Shown in pieces: positions 41,842 through 51,366 of a stretch of DNA of 64,000 bases (position 1 is the stretch's first letter; each line of letters starts with the position of its first letter). The DNA is from M3007 sp965249785 (GTDB taxonomy: Bacteria; Bacteroidota; Bacteroidia; Chitinophagales; Saprospiraceae). Location of the stretch: contig CBDFMU010000023.1 in NCBI GenBank assembly GCA_965249785.1, positions 105,523-169,522 of the forward strand. Direction: 5' to 3'. Under the pieces are notes generated by a model. It had not been told where the DNA came from. It made no database searches and saw only the letters and a list, made by a program, of their open reading frames with translations. Both the position numbers and the translations under genes were made by a program.

Positions 41842-42606
41842 ATGCATTTGAAACTATATGTGATCGTCGGCTTGCTTTTTTATGGCACCCTGCTTTCTGC
41901 ACAACGCCACCGCGAACATCCTGAACCGGAAGAAGCGCGCAACAAAGGTAAAGCGATTTTGGCCCATCTGTCCTTTGGTACGCACCTGTTGGGTGGCGAT
42001 TTGGCAGATCGTTTTGGCCGAGATGGTGCTCCCGGATTGGGGGCTGAATGGATTACCGCAAACAACCTCATTATCGGCCTGGAAGGGCAGTATTATTTTG
42101 GCAATGTAGTTAAAGAAGACCCCCTGGCCATCCTGCGTACCCCGGAGGGCGACCTCATAGGCAACGACCAGTTGCTGGCCGTAGTGCCTTTACGGCAGCG
42201 CGGGTTGTATGCAGGTGCGCTAATCGGTAAACTGGTCACTTTCAATGACTCGCGCTCTGGATTGCGGGCTACGTTGGGGGCGGGCGTAACTCGGCACAAA
42301 ATCCGGGTACAAGACGACCAAAGTGTAATGACGCAACTCACCGGCGATTATGCCAAAGGCTATGACCGGCTGACGGGCGGCTTTGCGCTCCAAGAGTTCA
42401 TAGGGTGGCAGCACTTAGCCAAAAACCGCCGCGCCAACTGGATGATCGGTCTCGATTTCAACCAGGGGTTCACCAATACCTTGCGCGACTGGGATTTTAC
42501 GGAACGCCGCAAACTCGATGAAAAACGCATTGATCTGCGTTTCGGCATCAAAGCCGTCTGGACGCTTCCGTTCTATATCGGTGGCGCGGAAAACATTTTT
42601 TATTGA
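41842..42606 (+). CDS. Outer-membrane beta-barrel-like protein of unknown function
   Basis: 254 aa from the ATG at 41842; the frame is open from 41773 but that part overlaps the divergent FAD oxidase gene. Signal peptide KLYVIVGLLFYGTLLSAQ. Alternating strands with aromatic ends (LIIGLEGQYYFG, YAGALIGKLVTF, ANWMIGLDFNQGF, LRFGIKAVWTLPFYIGG) suggest an eight-to-ten-stranded barrel. It ends 9 bp before waaA and is probably co-transcribed with it, which hints at an envelope role. Confidence 0.75.
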   Translation: MHLKLYVIVGLLFYGTLLSAQRHREHPEPEEARNKGKAILAHLSFGTHLLGGDLADRFGRDGAPGLGAEWITANNLIIGLEGQYYFGNVVKEDPLAILRTPEGDLIGNDQLLAVVPLRQRGLYAGALIGKLVTFNDSRSGLRATLGAGVTRHKIRVQDDQSVMTQLTGDYAKGYDRLTGGFALQEFIGWQHLAKNRRANWMIGLDFNQGFTNTLRDWDFTERRKLDEKRIDLRFGIKAVWTLPFYIGGAENIFY

Positions 42607-42615
42607 TCCGGGCGC

Positions 42616-44025
42616 ATGGCATTGTTTTACCATTTCGCCATTCTACTGTACACTTTTGGCATTCGCGTGGCGGCTTTATTTCTGCCCAAAGCCCGGAAAT
42701 GGGTGGCGGGTCGCCGTGATTGGCGCAAACGCTATTCCGCTGATTTTCAAAAGAAAAGCCAGGTGCTGTGGGTACACGCGGCTTCACTGGGTGAATTTGA
42801 GCAGGGACGGCCAGTTATCGAGGCTTTTCGCAAGCAATTTCCCGATTGGCAGGTGGTACTGACCTTTTTTTCGCCGTCTGGCTATGAAATTCGGCGGAAT
42901 TATCCCCACGCTGATTTTGTTTCTTATTTGCCCGCCGATACACCCGGAAATGCTGCCGATTTTCTGAAAATCATTCAACCTGACGCCGCAATTTTTGTCA
43001 AATATGAATTTTGGTTTAATTATCTCACGGTCCTTCGTGAGCGCGGCACTCCTACCCTGTTGGTCTCCGCTTTGTTTCGCCAAAAGCAATTCTTCTTTCA
43101 GCCCTGGGGTGGCTTCTGGCGACGGGGTTTAAAAGCATTTACCCACTTTTTTGTGCAGAATCAGGACTCGGCGCAATTGTTGCAAAACATTGGTTTTCAT
43201 AATGTTACCGTGGCTGGCGATACTCGTATTGATCGGGTGTTGGAGATTGCGGCGGCGGTGGTGGGGAATGAGGTGGTGGAGAGTTTTATAGCCCCCCCCT
43301 TAGGGTTAGCCCCCCCCAGCCCCCCCGTAAAGGGGGGGAGTGGCATCGAGCTGGAAGAAACTATCAACCTTCCACTAATAGAAGATTGGAGAGCAGCGCA
43401 AATCCAAACGGCGGAGCTCAATCAATTCCCCTCCTTCACGGGGGGGCCAGGGGGGGCTTTCATCGCCGGCAGCAGTTGGGAAGCCGACGAGTCCATATTT
43501 CTACCAATATTATTAGCAAAAACCAATTGGAAAACCATCATCGCGCCACACGAACCCTCCGAAAAAAACGTGCAGCGGCTGCTTCAAAATACCCGAACGA
43601 TCCGATATTCTCAGGCAACACCAGAGTCGTTACAAGACGCTCAAATTTTGATTATTGACAATGTAGGGATGCTCAATACGCTGTATCGCTATGGCACGGT
43701 CGCTTATATCGGCGGCGGGTTTGGAGCAGGGATTCATAACACGCTGGAACCGGCAGCCTTTGGTTTGCCCATTATTTTTGGGCCGAAATATGAAAAATTT
43801 GAAGAAGCACGAGCCTTTGTAACGCGTGGCGCGGCTTTTTCCGCAAATAATAGCGAAGAGTTGGCAGCGGTGTTGAACCGATTATCCAAACCGGAATTTT
43901 ATCGAAAGTCTTCGGACGCGGCACGGAATTTTCTGGAAGAAAACCGGGGTGCCACGGCGAAGGTGCTGGCTTTTCTGGAAAACAGGTTTGCGAAACTCTC
44001 AAAGTTTCGTAAATCTAATGGTTAA
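42616..44025 (+). CDS. waaA: 3-deoxy-D-manno-octulosonic-acid (KDO) transferase with repeat insertion
   Basis: 469 aa, about 55 longer than relatives. It adds KDO to lipid A at the inner membrane. The N-terminal GT-B half has the membrane-proximal helix and LWVHAASLGEFEQGRPVIEA, QVVLTFFSPSGYEIRRNY and AIFVKYEFWFNYL. The C-terminal half has FIAGSSWEADESIF, TIIAPHEPSEKNVQRLLQ and GGGFGAGIHNTLEPAAFGLP. Between VVESF and FIAGSSW, relatives have only a short linker; here 43291-43458 adds about 56 residues (PPLGLAPPSPPVKGG ... FPSFTGGPGG) made of G/C-run repeats. The last residues (RFAKLSKFRKSNG) come from a piece of family B repeat. The frame stays open, so the enzyme may still work. Confidence 0.93.
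   Translation: MALFYHFAILLYTFGIRVAALFLPKARKWVAGRRDWRKRYSADFQKKSQVLWVHAASLGEFEQGRPVIEAFRKQFPDWQVVLTFFSPSGYEIRRNYPHADFVSYLPADTPGNAADFLKIIQPDAAIFVKYEFWFNYLTVLRERGTPTLLVSALFRQKQFFFQPWGGFWRRGLKAFTHFFVQNQDSAQLLQNIGFHNVTVAGDTRIDRVLEIAAAVVGNEVVESFIAPPLGLAPPSPPVKGGSGIELEETINLPLIEDWRAAQIQTAELNQFPSFTGGPGGAFIAGSSWEADESIFLPILLAKTNWKTIIAPHEPSEKNVQRLLQNTRTIRYSQATPESLQDAQILIIDNVGMLNTLYRYGTVAYIGGGFGAGIHNTLEPAAFGLPIIFGPKYEKFEEARAFVTRGAAFSANNSEELAAVLNRLSKPEFYRKSSDAARNFLEENRGATAKVLAFLENRFAKLSKFRKSNG
43291..43458 (+). repeat. 168-bp in-frame insertion bounded by inverted G/C-run repeats (family E)
   Basis: Left element 43291-43340: two C-runs then AGCCCCCCCGTAAAGGGGGG. Core 43341-43426. Right element 43427-43458: TTCCCCTCCTTCACGGGGGG, CCAGGGGGGG, which is the complement of the left element. 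168 bp is exactly 56 codons and contains no stop in the waaA frame. The architecture equals the intergenic pair at 765-946. Confidence 0.8.
43987..44013. repeat. Family B fragment forming the waaA C-terminus
   Basis: TTTGCGAAACT-CTC-AAAGTTTCG-TAAA, the same hairpin core as in 5560-5680 and 22571-22690. It is translated as the last residues of WaaA. Confidence 0.6.
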
Positions 44026-44239
44026 CGTTCCCCCATTTCCAACAATACTAATACGCCACGCATTTGGAACTTTGCAAGTAAAATCGTAGTTTTACTATCT
44101 GTATTAAAGAAAAGATAGCCAAAGCAATCGTTATTATTTAAGCAAGTCATTGATTATCAACCTTTTTTATACATTTTATCAACCCCTTTACCACTACCTA
44201 AATTTTTTTACCGGCCTGTTCCATTGGCCAAATCCAAGT

Positions 44240-46585
44240 ATGACTAAAAAGAAAAACAGCGGCGACAAAAGGTTGTCTGCCCAATCATTACAAATCGAAA
44301 TCCTCAAATTCCTGCTGGCCCAGCCTAAGAAACACTTCTCGGCCCGCCAGATCACCCAAAGCCTGCGCGTAGAAAACAACGTGGATTCAGCAGAACACGC
44401 GCTGCGCCAATTGGTGCAACTCGGCACCGTCACCGAACACGCCGATGAACGTTTTGGCCTGGCTCTTGACCGGCTTACCACCCGCTCGGAGGAGGAGAAC
44501 CAACCTGCATCAAAGCCTTTTCCACGCACCGAACAATCCAAAGCACGGGAACCACGCGGCGAAAAACCATCCTTTGACCGGGATCGCGATGCTCGGCGCG
44601 TCAGTCTGACCACTGAACGCGGCCCTCGGAAAATGATCGAAGGCCGGGTAGATATGATTCGCACCGGCGCGGCTTACATCGTGAGCGAACTGCTTGATAC
44701 TGACGTATATATCCATCAAAAACACCTCGGTGGCGCGATGCACGGCGATACGGTACGGGCACTGCTTTTTTCTGCGCCCCCAGCCCGACGGAGTGGTATG
44801 ACACCCCGCAAGCCCGAAGGGGAAATCGTGGCGGTGCTGAAACGCGCCAACGAATTTTTTATCGGCACTTTAAAACTCAATCGCAAGTACGCGCTGTTCG
44901 TTTCGGCCAACCCGAATGTGCAGACCGATGTATATATTCCGCTCGAAGCCTGCGGCGAAGCCCAGGACGGCGACCACGTGGTAATTCGCATTACCGATTG
45001 GCAGGAAGGCAAAGGGCGACTGCCCATCGGCAAGGTGACTCAGGCGTTGGGACAGACCGGCGGCAGTAATTTTGAGATGAACAAAATCCTGATTGGTCAA
45101 GGTTTTGAACTGTCGCATTCCGATGAAGCCGAACGCGAGGCGGCTAATATTCCCGATGTGATTTCGGAGCAAGAGATCGCCCGTCGTCGTGATTTCCGGG
45201 ATATTCTGACTTTCACCATTGACCCGGAAGATGCCAAAGACTTTGATGATGCTTTGAGTATCAGGGAGTTGGAAGATGGGAATCTGGAAATCGGCGTACA
45301 CATTGCCGACGTGACGCATTATCTGAAACCCGATTCTTCCATTGACAGAGAAGCCTACCAACGCAGCACTTCAGTATATTTGGTAGATCGCGTTTGCCCG
45401 ATGTTGCCGGAAAAATTGTCTAATCACCTGTGTTCGCTGGTGCCGCACGAAGATCGTTTGACCTTTTCGGCGGTGTTTACTTTCGACACGAAAGGCAAGA
45501 TTTTAGCGCGCTGGTTTGGCAAAACGGTGATCCATTCGGCACACCGCTTTTCTTATGAACAGGCGCAAACCATCCTGAATAAAAAACCTGCGGAAGCATT
45601 ACGCGAACTGGAAATTTTCCCAAAACTGGACTGGGCGATCAAAACGATGGATAAGATCGCCAAGAAAATGCGGGCGGAGCGCGAGAAAAATGGAGCCATT
45701 GGTTTCGAGACCGATGAGGTGCGTTTCCGATTGGCCGAAGATGGTACGCCTATCGAAGCCTACATAAAAGAGCGTCAGGATACCAACTTATTGATTGAAG
45801 ATTATATGCTGCTGGCCAATAAGGAAGTGGCTTTGTATATTGAAAACAAGCAAAAAGGGCAGGCGGAAATTCCGTTTGTTTATCGGATTCACGATTTGCC
45901 AGATGCGAGTCGGGTGGCTGATTTCGCGCGTTTTGCCACACAATTGGGCTTTCCGATGAAAGTGGATACGCCGAAGCAAATTGCCCAGTCGTTCAACTCT
46001 TTGATGAAGGCCAGTAAGAAAGATGATCGCCTGAAACTGTTGGAGCCACTGGCTATTCGCACGATGGCGAAAGCCGTTTATTCGACCGAGAATATTGGCC
46101 ACTACGGATTGGGATTTTCGCATTATAGCCACTTTACGTCGCCGATTCGCCGTTATTCCGATGTGCTGGCGCACCGTATTTTGGAGCGCAATCTCGATGG
46201 TAAAACCTACCGCGTAGACAAAAGCAAACTGGAAGAACAGTGCAAACACGTCAGCACGCAGGAGAAAAAAGCCGCCGATGCCGAGCGCGAAAGTATCAAG
46301 TACAAACAAGTGGAGTTCATCAAATCGCGCGTAGGACAAGTATTTGAAGGCATTATCAGCGGCTTTTTGGAACGGGGCTTTTTCGTGGAATTGCCAGAAT
46401 CCAAAGCCGAGGGGTTGGTTGAGTTTAAGTACCTCGCCGATACGTATACCTTGCAGGAAGGTAATTTGCAGGCGCAAGGCCGTCGCTCTAAAAACATATT
46501 ACGCATGGGCGACCGGGTGCAGGTGAAAGTTACGGGCGCGGATTTGCAAAAGCGGCAAATTGAGATGGAATTGGTGGAGGAGTAA
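44240..46585 (+). CDS. rnr: Ribonuclease R
   Basis: 781 aa from the ATG at 44240; the ORF is open from 44150 but the preceding 30 codons are A/T-rich leader sequence. Order: N-terminal winged-helix (LQIEILKFLLAQPKKHFSAR ... DSAEHALRQLVQLG), two cold-shock OB domains (about 140-290), the RNB catalytic domain with DPEDAKDFDDALS (four metal-binding Asp), HSAHRFSYEQAQ, GFSHYSHFTSPIRRYSD, and a C-terminal S1 domain (GQVFEGIISGFLERGFFVEL). It degrades structured RNA 3' to 5' in the cytoplasm. A strong terminator follows. Confidence 0.96.
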   Translation: MTKKKNSGDKRLSAQSLQIEILKFLLAQPKKHFSARQITQSLRVENNVDSAEHALRQLVQLGTVTEHADERFGLALDRLTTRSEEENQPASKPFPRTEQSKAREPRGEKPSFDRDRDARRVSLTTERGPRKMIEGRVDMIRTGAAYIVSELLDTDVYIHQKHLGGAMHGDTVRALLFSAPPARRSGMTPRKPEGEIVAVLKRANEFFIGTLKLNRKYALFVSANPNVQTDVYIPLEACGEAQDGDHVVIRITDWQEGKGRLPIGKVTQALGQTGGSNFEMNKILIGQGFELSHSDEAEREAANIPDVISEQEIARRRDFRDILTFTIDPEDAKDFDDALSIRELEDGNLEIGVHIADVTHYLKPDSSIDREAYQRSTSVYLVDRVCPMLPEKLSNHLCSLVPHEDRLTFSAVFTFDTKGKILARWFGKTVIHSAHRFSYEQAQTILNKKPAEALRELEIFPKLDWAIKTMDKIAKKMRAEREKNGAIGFETDEVRFRLAEDGTPIEAYIKERQDTNLLIEDYMLLANKEVALYIENKQKGQAEIPFVYRIHDLPDASRVADFARFATQLGFPMKVDTPKQIAQSFNSLMKASKKDDRLKLLEPLAIRTMAKAVYSTENIGHYGLGFSHYSHFTSPIRRYSDVLAHRILERNLDGKTYRVDKSKLEEQCKHVSTQEKKAADAERESIKYKQVEFIKSRVGQVFEGIISGFLERGFFVELPESKAEGLVEFKYLADTYTLQEGNLQAQGRRSKNILRMGDRVQVKVTGADLQKRQIEMELVEE

Positions 46586-46669
46586 AAATATTAGTTGATG
46601 AAGGTTTATAATGTTTATAAGAGGTTGATACTTAAAATCAACTTTTTATAAACTCCATAAAAAAACAAC

Positions 46670-46699
46670 GCCCCGCTTTCCGATGATCGGAAGCGGGGC
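46670..46699. terminator. Bidirectional terminator between rnr and a minus-strand remnant
   Basis: GCCCCGCTTTCCGAT/GATCGGAAGCGGGGC with ATTATTTT on the plus side and TTGTTTTTTT on the minus side. It is 85 bp after the rnr stop. Confidence 0.85.
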
Positions 46700-46736
46700 A
46701 TTATTTTGTAAAATGTACGCAGTTGTTTTGTAAGGT

Positions 46737-46901
46737 TTACCAGTCGTACACTAAAATCGGCTTTGGATTAGAAAATTCGTAGTCGGTAACTCGTTGGTAT
46801 AATAAATCTATCGGTATTGGTCTGGCCTTGGTACTATATTTCATTAGATTGCTTGGGTGAGAATCGAAGTTTAAACGTGAACGTTCCGAAAGGTCACATC
46901 G
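46737..46901 (-). pseudogene. C-terminal remnant of an unidentified gene
   Basis: Open frame without a proper start; from the internal ATG at 46844 it reads KYSTKARPIPIDLLYQRVTD, then YEFSNPKPILVYDW and a stop, which looks like genuine protein. In another frame just upstream (about 46905-46945) FLSKLAASDVTFRNVHV also looks coding, suggesting a frameshifted gene. The bidirectional terminator sits 38 bp past the stop. I cannot name the family. The rest of the 524-bp gap up to 47109 is A/T-rich and shows nothing else. Confidence 0.4.
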
Positions 46902-47109
46902 CTAGCTGCCAGTTTAGACAAGAATTTGGCAATAAATGACTTGTAGTGAATAGGATTGTATTATATACAGCATTAAAATATTATATACTTTATTTATTAT
47001 CAATTAATTATAACAATAAACTGATTTGCAATTATTTTAAAAAAAGATTTGTAGTAGTCGCTTGTTTTGCAATGCAAGCGGTTTCTTTGGCCAACCAACT
47101 TATTCTGCT

Positions 47110-48375
47110 ATGCCAACCAACCGCCGCAGTTTCATTCGCCAAAGTGCTACCCTGCTGGGAAGTCTGGCTTTACACCAAAATCTGGCCGCTGCTTTTCCGA
47201 CGTTGTCGTCTGCGACTCAGCCGGATGGACCGGAAGACGATTTTTGGCGGCAGATCCGTTTAGCCTATGCTGCCAGTCCGAATATCATCAATCTCAATAA
47301 TGGCGGCGTCAGCCCTTCCCCGCGCGCGACCCTCGATGCGCTGGATTATTACAACCGCATGTGTGGCGAAGCACCGTCGTATTATATGTGGCGCATTCTC
47401 GATCAGGATCGGGAGCCGTTGCGCGAAAATCTGGCCCAATTGGCGGGCGTATCTGCCGAAGAAATCGCGATCAATCGCAATGCTACCGAATCACTGAATA
47501 CCATCGTTTTCGGTTTGCCGCTTCGGGCGGGCGACGAGGTCATCCTTTGCAAATATGACTACCCCAACGTGGTGCATGCCTGGCAACAACGCGAACAACG
47601 CGACGGTATCAAACTGGTTTGGGTGGAACTGAACCTGCCTTCGGAGGATGCGGACTACTTCGTCGAGGCTTATACTGCCAAATTTTCGGCGAAGACCAAA
47701 CTCGTTCACCTGACGCATATTATCAACTGGAACGGCCAGGTTGTGCCGGTGCGGGCCATCGCTGACCGCGCCCACGCGCAAGGCATCGAGGTGCTGGTGG
47801 ACGGTGCGCACTCCTTCGCGCTGCTGGATTATCACATCCCCGACTTGGGTTGCGACTATTGGGGAACGAGTTTACATAAATGGCTTTGCGCGCCTTGCGG
47901 CAGCGGTTTACTGTGGATTAAAAAAGAAAAAATTGCTGGGATTTGGCCATTATTAAGCAATGATTCGCCGCAAGGCGATAATATTCGCAAGTTTGAGTCG
48001 CTCGGCACCCGCAGTTTTCCGATTGAAATGGCGATTGGTTATTCGCTGGATTTGCACAATCTGATCGGGACAAAGCGCAAACAAGATCGGCTGCATTTCC
48101 TGAAAAATTACTGGATGGAACAGCTGCGCGATGTGCCGGGCATTCGGTTGCAGACCTCTATGCACCCCGAGTGGGGCTGCGCGATTGGTACGTTCGGTTT
48201 TAAAGACAAAAAGGCCAATGATCTGGTGACACAGTTATATGAAAAATGGAAAATCCACACGACGGGCATTGAATGGGAAAAAACTAATGCCGTGCGGGTG
48301 ACGCCCAATGTGTACACCACCACCGATGAGTTGGATAAATTGGTGCGGTGTATTAAAAAATTGGCAGAAGGATGA
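47110..48375 (+). CDS. Tat-exported class V aminotransferase-like protein
   Basis: 421 aa from the ATG at 47110; TTG at 47062 is less likely. The N-terminus NRRSFIRQSATLLGSLALHQ is a twin-arginine signal, implying export of a folded, cofactor-loaded protein. The fold-type I PLP domain has NNGGVSPSPRATLDALDYYN, INRNATESLNTIVFGLPL, VDGAHSFALLDYHIPDLGCD and the PLP-lysine motif GTSLHKWLCAPCGSGLLW. It resembles isopenicillin-N-epimerase/cysteine-desulfurase-like enzymes (class V aminotransferases). The substrate is unknown. No operon partner is seen. Confidence 0.9.
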   Translation: MPTNRRSFIRQSATLLGSLALHQNLAAAFPTLSSATQPDGPEDDFWRQIRLAYAASPNIINLNNGGVSPSPRATLDALDYYNRMCGEAPSYYMWRILDQDREPLRENLAQLAGVSAEEIAINRNATESLNTIVFGLPLRAGDEVILCKYDYPNVVHAWQQREQRDGIKLVWVELNLPSEDADYFVEAYTAKFSAKTKLVHLTHIINWNGQVVPVRAIADRAHAQGIEVLVDGAHSFALLDYHIPDLGCDYWGTSLHKWLCAPCGSGLLWIKKEKIAGIWPLLSNDSPQGDNIRKFESLGTRSFPIEMAIGYSLDLHNLIGTKRKQDRLHFLKNYWMEQLRDVPGIRLQTSMHPEWGCAIGTFGFKDKKANDLVTQLYEKWKIHTTGIEWEKTNAVRVTPNVYTTTDELDKLVRCIKKLAEG

Positions 48376-48659
48376 TATTGATGGCTCGTGAAACCGTAGG
48401 TTGAAATACATCTACCTTTGGTTGAAAGAATGCGCAATTTGGTTAAACCTTCCTGACCTTAGACCGTCAAACGATGAAGAAGTGACACTTTTTTGAAAAT
48501 TCCCACTTCTTAGTACATTGTAAAGTAAGTTCCGTGAGGATGCGAGTATTTGATTAAAAAATACTTGACAATCAGGTAATTGATCGAATACTCAAATCTT
48601 CAATTACTCAAAATAACTTAAATTACAATGCACTCAGTTCAAAATATAAATACCTGACA

Positions 48660-49205
48660 ATGAATGTTTTAAACATACTACTATTAGGAATAAGTGCATT
48701 TTTTGGTCCGTTAAATAGTCCACCGTCTGCCCAGATTTCTACTCCGCTAGTAGCACCGATTGATTCGATCACGGTCTATGTTTTTCTGACCGAGAATTGC
48801 CCGATCTGCAAATCGGTGACGCTCGAATTAAAGAGAATGGAGTCCAATTATCGCTCGAAAGGCATTCGGTTTATCGGCGTATTTCCCAATACGGATCGAA
48901 GCAGTGATACGACCATCGCCAAATTCGCCAAAGCGTATAATTTGCCTTTTGAACTGAAATTAGATCAGGATCACCAGCTGACTAAACAGTTTTCCGCTAC
49001 GATCACCCCGGAAGTATTCGTAATGCGTACCCATGATTTAAAAGTATTATATTCGGGCCGAATAGATAATGGTTTTGAGTCCATTGGCAAAAGAAGGCAG
49101 GTCGTGACCGAACACTATCTACAAACCGCACTCGACAATATTCTGCAACAGCGACCTATTGATCCGGCGAAAACGCAAGCCGTCGGTTGTTTCATCACGC
49201 AATAA
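48660..49205 (+). CDS. Exported redoxin-domain protein
   Basis: 181 aa. The N-terminal hydrophobic stretch (NILLLGISAFFGPL) is a signal or anchor. The thioredoxin-like domain starts ITVYVFLTENCPICKSVTLE with a CxxC, and continues GIRFIGVFPNTDRSSDTT, FELKLDQDHQLTKQFSATIT and PEVFVMRTHDLKVLYSGRID. The C-terminal QAVGCFI run is usual in redoxins that pair with cytochrome c/copper monooxygenase-like proteins, and such a gene follows 98 bp downstream. Probably acts in the periplasm as a thiol-disulfide partner. The 284-bp gap upstream holds degenerate repeats and no gene. Confidence 0.85.
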   Translation: MNVLNILLLGISAFFGPLNSPPSAQISTPLVAPIDSITVYVFLTENCPICKSVTLELKRMESNYRSKGIRFIGVFPNTDRSSDTTIAKFAKAYNLPFELKLDQDHQLTKQFSATITPEVFVMRTHDLKVLYSGRIDNGFESIGKRRQVVTEHYLQTALDNILQQRPIDPAKTQAVGCFITQ

Positions 49206-49303
49206 ATAAACAGGCAAATTGGCAAGAAGCAAATTGACAATCAACACTTTGTGAAACCTTGGCCTGCAATAATTTCAGTAACGAAATTAGTCAATCCTTG
49301 AAT

Positions 49304-50885
49304 ATGCAAAAAATTTGTTTACTCCTTTTGCTCTGCGGCGCGGGGCAGCCCCGTCTGTTGGCACAAACAATTACTTACAGCAAGGACATCGCGCCCATTA
49401 TTTATGACCATTGCACGACCTGTCACCGCTCCGGCGAGATCGCGCCTTTTCCGCTGACCAACTACGCGGAAGTACAATCCTGGTCGAGCATGGTGAATTA
49501 CGTCACCGAAATCCGCTATATGCCGCCGTGGAAAGCAGAAGTGGGTTATCAGGAATATCAAAAGGAAAATTATCTCTCCGACGCGCAAATCCAGCTCATT
49601 TCGGATTGGGTGTCGCAGGGCAGTCCGCAAGGTGATCCGGCCGATGAACCCGCGCTGCCGGTATTTCCGAGTGGCTCGCAGGTGGGTATGCCGGATAAAG
49701 TGCTGCATTTTTCCCAATCCTATACGCACGTAGGCAACGACAAGGATGAGTACCGCTACTTCGTTATTCCCACTGGCCTGACCGAGGATAAAGACTTGGT
49801 AGCCTTGGAAGTACGTCCGGGCAACAAGCAAATTGTCCACCACTGCCTGGTCTGGGCCGATACCACTGGCCAGGCCGCGCAGGAAGATGCCAGCACGCCG
49901 GGGTATGGCTATGCGGGCGGGCAAAATACCAACGCCAGCAGCCTGAATGGTCAGTTGCCTGGCTATGTCCCTGGCCAAAAACCGATTGTTTTTAGTCATG
50001 GTATTGCCCAAAAACTGTATGCTAATTCTGATCTGAAATTGCAGATGCACTACGCGCCTACTGCGACCGACGAGACCGATAGCACAACTGTAAATCTATT
50101 TTTTGCCCAGCAACCAGCTACGCGTTTCTTGAAAAGCAAAATCATGTTGCCGCTGCCGGGTACATTGACCAATGGTCCATTCTATCTCTTACCCAATGAT
50201 GTCAAAGAATTCCATGGCACCTGGAAAATACCGGAAGAAGCCAGTATGTTTGGCATTTCCCCACATTGCCACAAACTCGGACAACGCTGGGAAGTGTACG
50301 CGGTGACGCCTACAGCAAGACACGATTAATTTAATTAAAATAAATGAATGGGATTTTAATTGGCAAGGTGCTTATTACTTTAAAAAACTGATTCATCTGC
50401 CGAAAAATACGATCATTCACGCTTACGCCAAATATGATAATACTTCCAATAATATTAATAATCCCAATAATCCACCACAGTTCGTCACTTGGGGCGAGAA
50501 CACTTCGGATGAAATGTATTACTTGCCGATGTACTATTTGAGTTACCAGCCGGGCGACGAGAATATAGTCTTTGAGAATACGACCGCCGTGCAAGACCCC
50601 CAATATTATAGCGTGAAGGATGAATTATATCCGGTAGTAGTAGCGCCCAATCCCGCCATAGATCGGGTGAAGATTGGTTTTACGCTGGCCGAAGGCACAC
50701 CCGTGAATTTGCGCCTGTTCAATAATAGTGGTCAACTCATGCGGTCGTGGGCAGAAAACCAGTTTCACTTGCCCGGTCTGCACACGAAGGAACTGGATTT
50801 AAGCAATTTACCGAATGGCGTGTATAGCCTGGTATTAGAAACACAGCATAAACGCCAGGCGCAACAGGTAGTGATTGCTAAGTGA
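49304..50885 (+). pseudogene. Cytochrome c / copper type II monooxygenase-like T9SS protein, frameshifted
   Basis: The first frame runs 49304-50329: signal peptide, a c-type haem motif CTTCH (YDHCTTCHRSGEIAPFPL) and then a copper monooxygenase-like region with histidines in QIVHHCLVW, LQMHYAPT and GISPHCHKLG. After VYAVTPT one extra base near 50310 puts it out of frame and a stop follows. The plus-one frame continues at once with DTINLIKINEWDFNWQG, YAKYDNTSNNINNPNNPPQF, DEMYYLPMYY, and a T9SS tail (VAPNPAIDRVKIGF ... GVYSLVLE ... VVIAK). Corrected, the protein would be about 527 aa, exported and then handled by type IX secretion. Real decay or a sequencing indel are both possible. Confidence 0.85.
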
Positions 50886-51102
50886 GATTAAAGTCAGTTT
50901 AGAGTGGTTTATAATGTTTAGAAGGGTTTAGTTTTTGATCGTTATTCCTTTACGTTCGGTCTCTTTTCAGAACCACTTTGCGTTGATTATAACATTAGAA
51001 CGGGCTGGCTAACTTATTGCTAGTCCGTTCTAATATTTATAGATATTATAGTTGATGTTTCGTTTTTGCTAAAACTAATTAGCATGAAAGTGAACATATG
51101 AA

Positions 51103-51294
51103 AACCACGTAGTGGTGGAACATGAATAGCCCCGGATACAATCCGGGGAAATAGATAGAAGACGAGAACAACCCCGAATGGGGTTAAACAGGAAAACGTT
51201 ATGGATAAGTTAAACCCCATTCGGGGTTGATACTATTTACCTTTCTACCCCCGATTTCATCGGGGGCTATTCATATTTAACCACTTTGTGGTTA
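51103..51294. repeat. 192-bp composite inverted repeat with nested hairpins
   Basis: Outer arms: AACCACGTAGTGGT ... GAATAGCCCC at 51103-51135, matched by GGGGGCTATTC ... AACCACTTTGTGGTT at 51262-51294. Inside each arm are small hairpins (CCCCGGATACAATCCGGGG, CCCCCGATTTCATCGGGGG), and a central pair AACCCCGAATGGGGTTAAAC / GTTAAACCCCATTCGGGGTT. No ORF. With the AACCACTTTGCG word near 50971 it explains most of the 481-bp gap at 50886-51366. Confidence 0.85.
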
Positions 51295-51366
51295 CGCACT
51301 GGCCTATGGTATTCAATAGATAAATTTCAACAATACAAGTCTTTTAGGAATAGGAGTCTAAATATC

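Noticed and set aside
48413..48420. Promoter TACCTTTG after the aminotransferase gene
   Set aside because: No -33 box at 19-20 bp, and no gene starts within 200 bp downstream.
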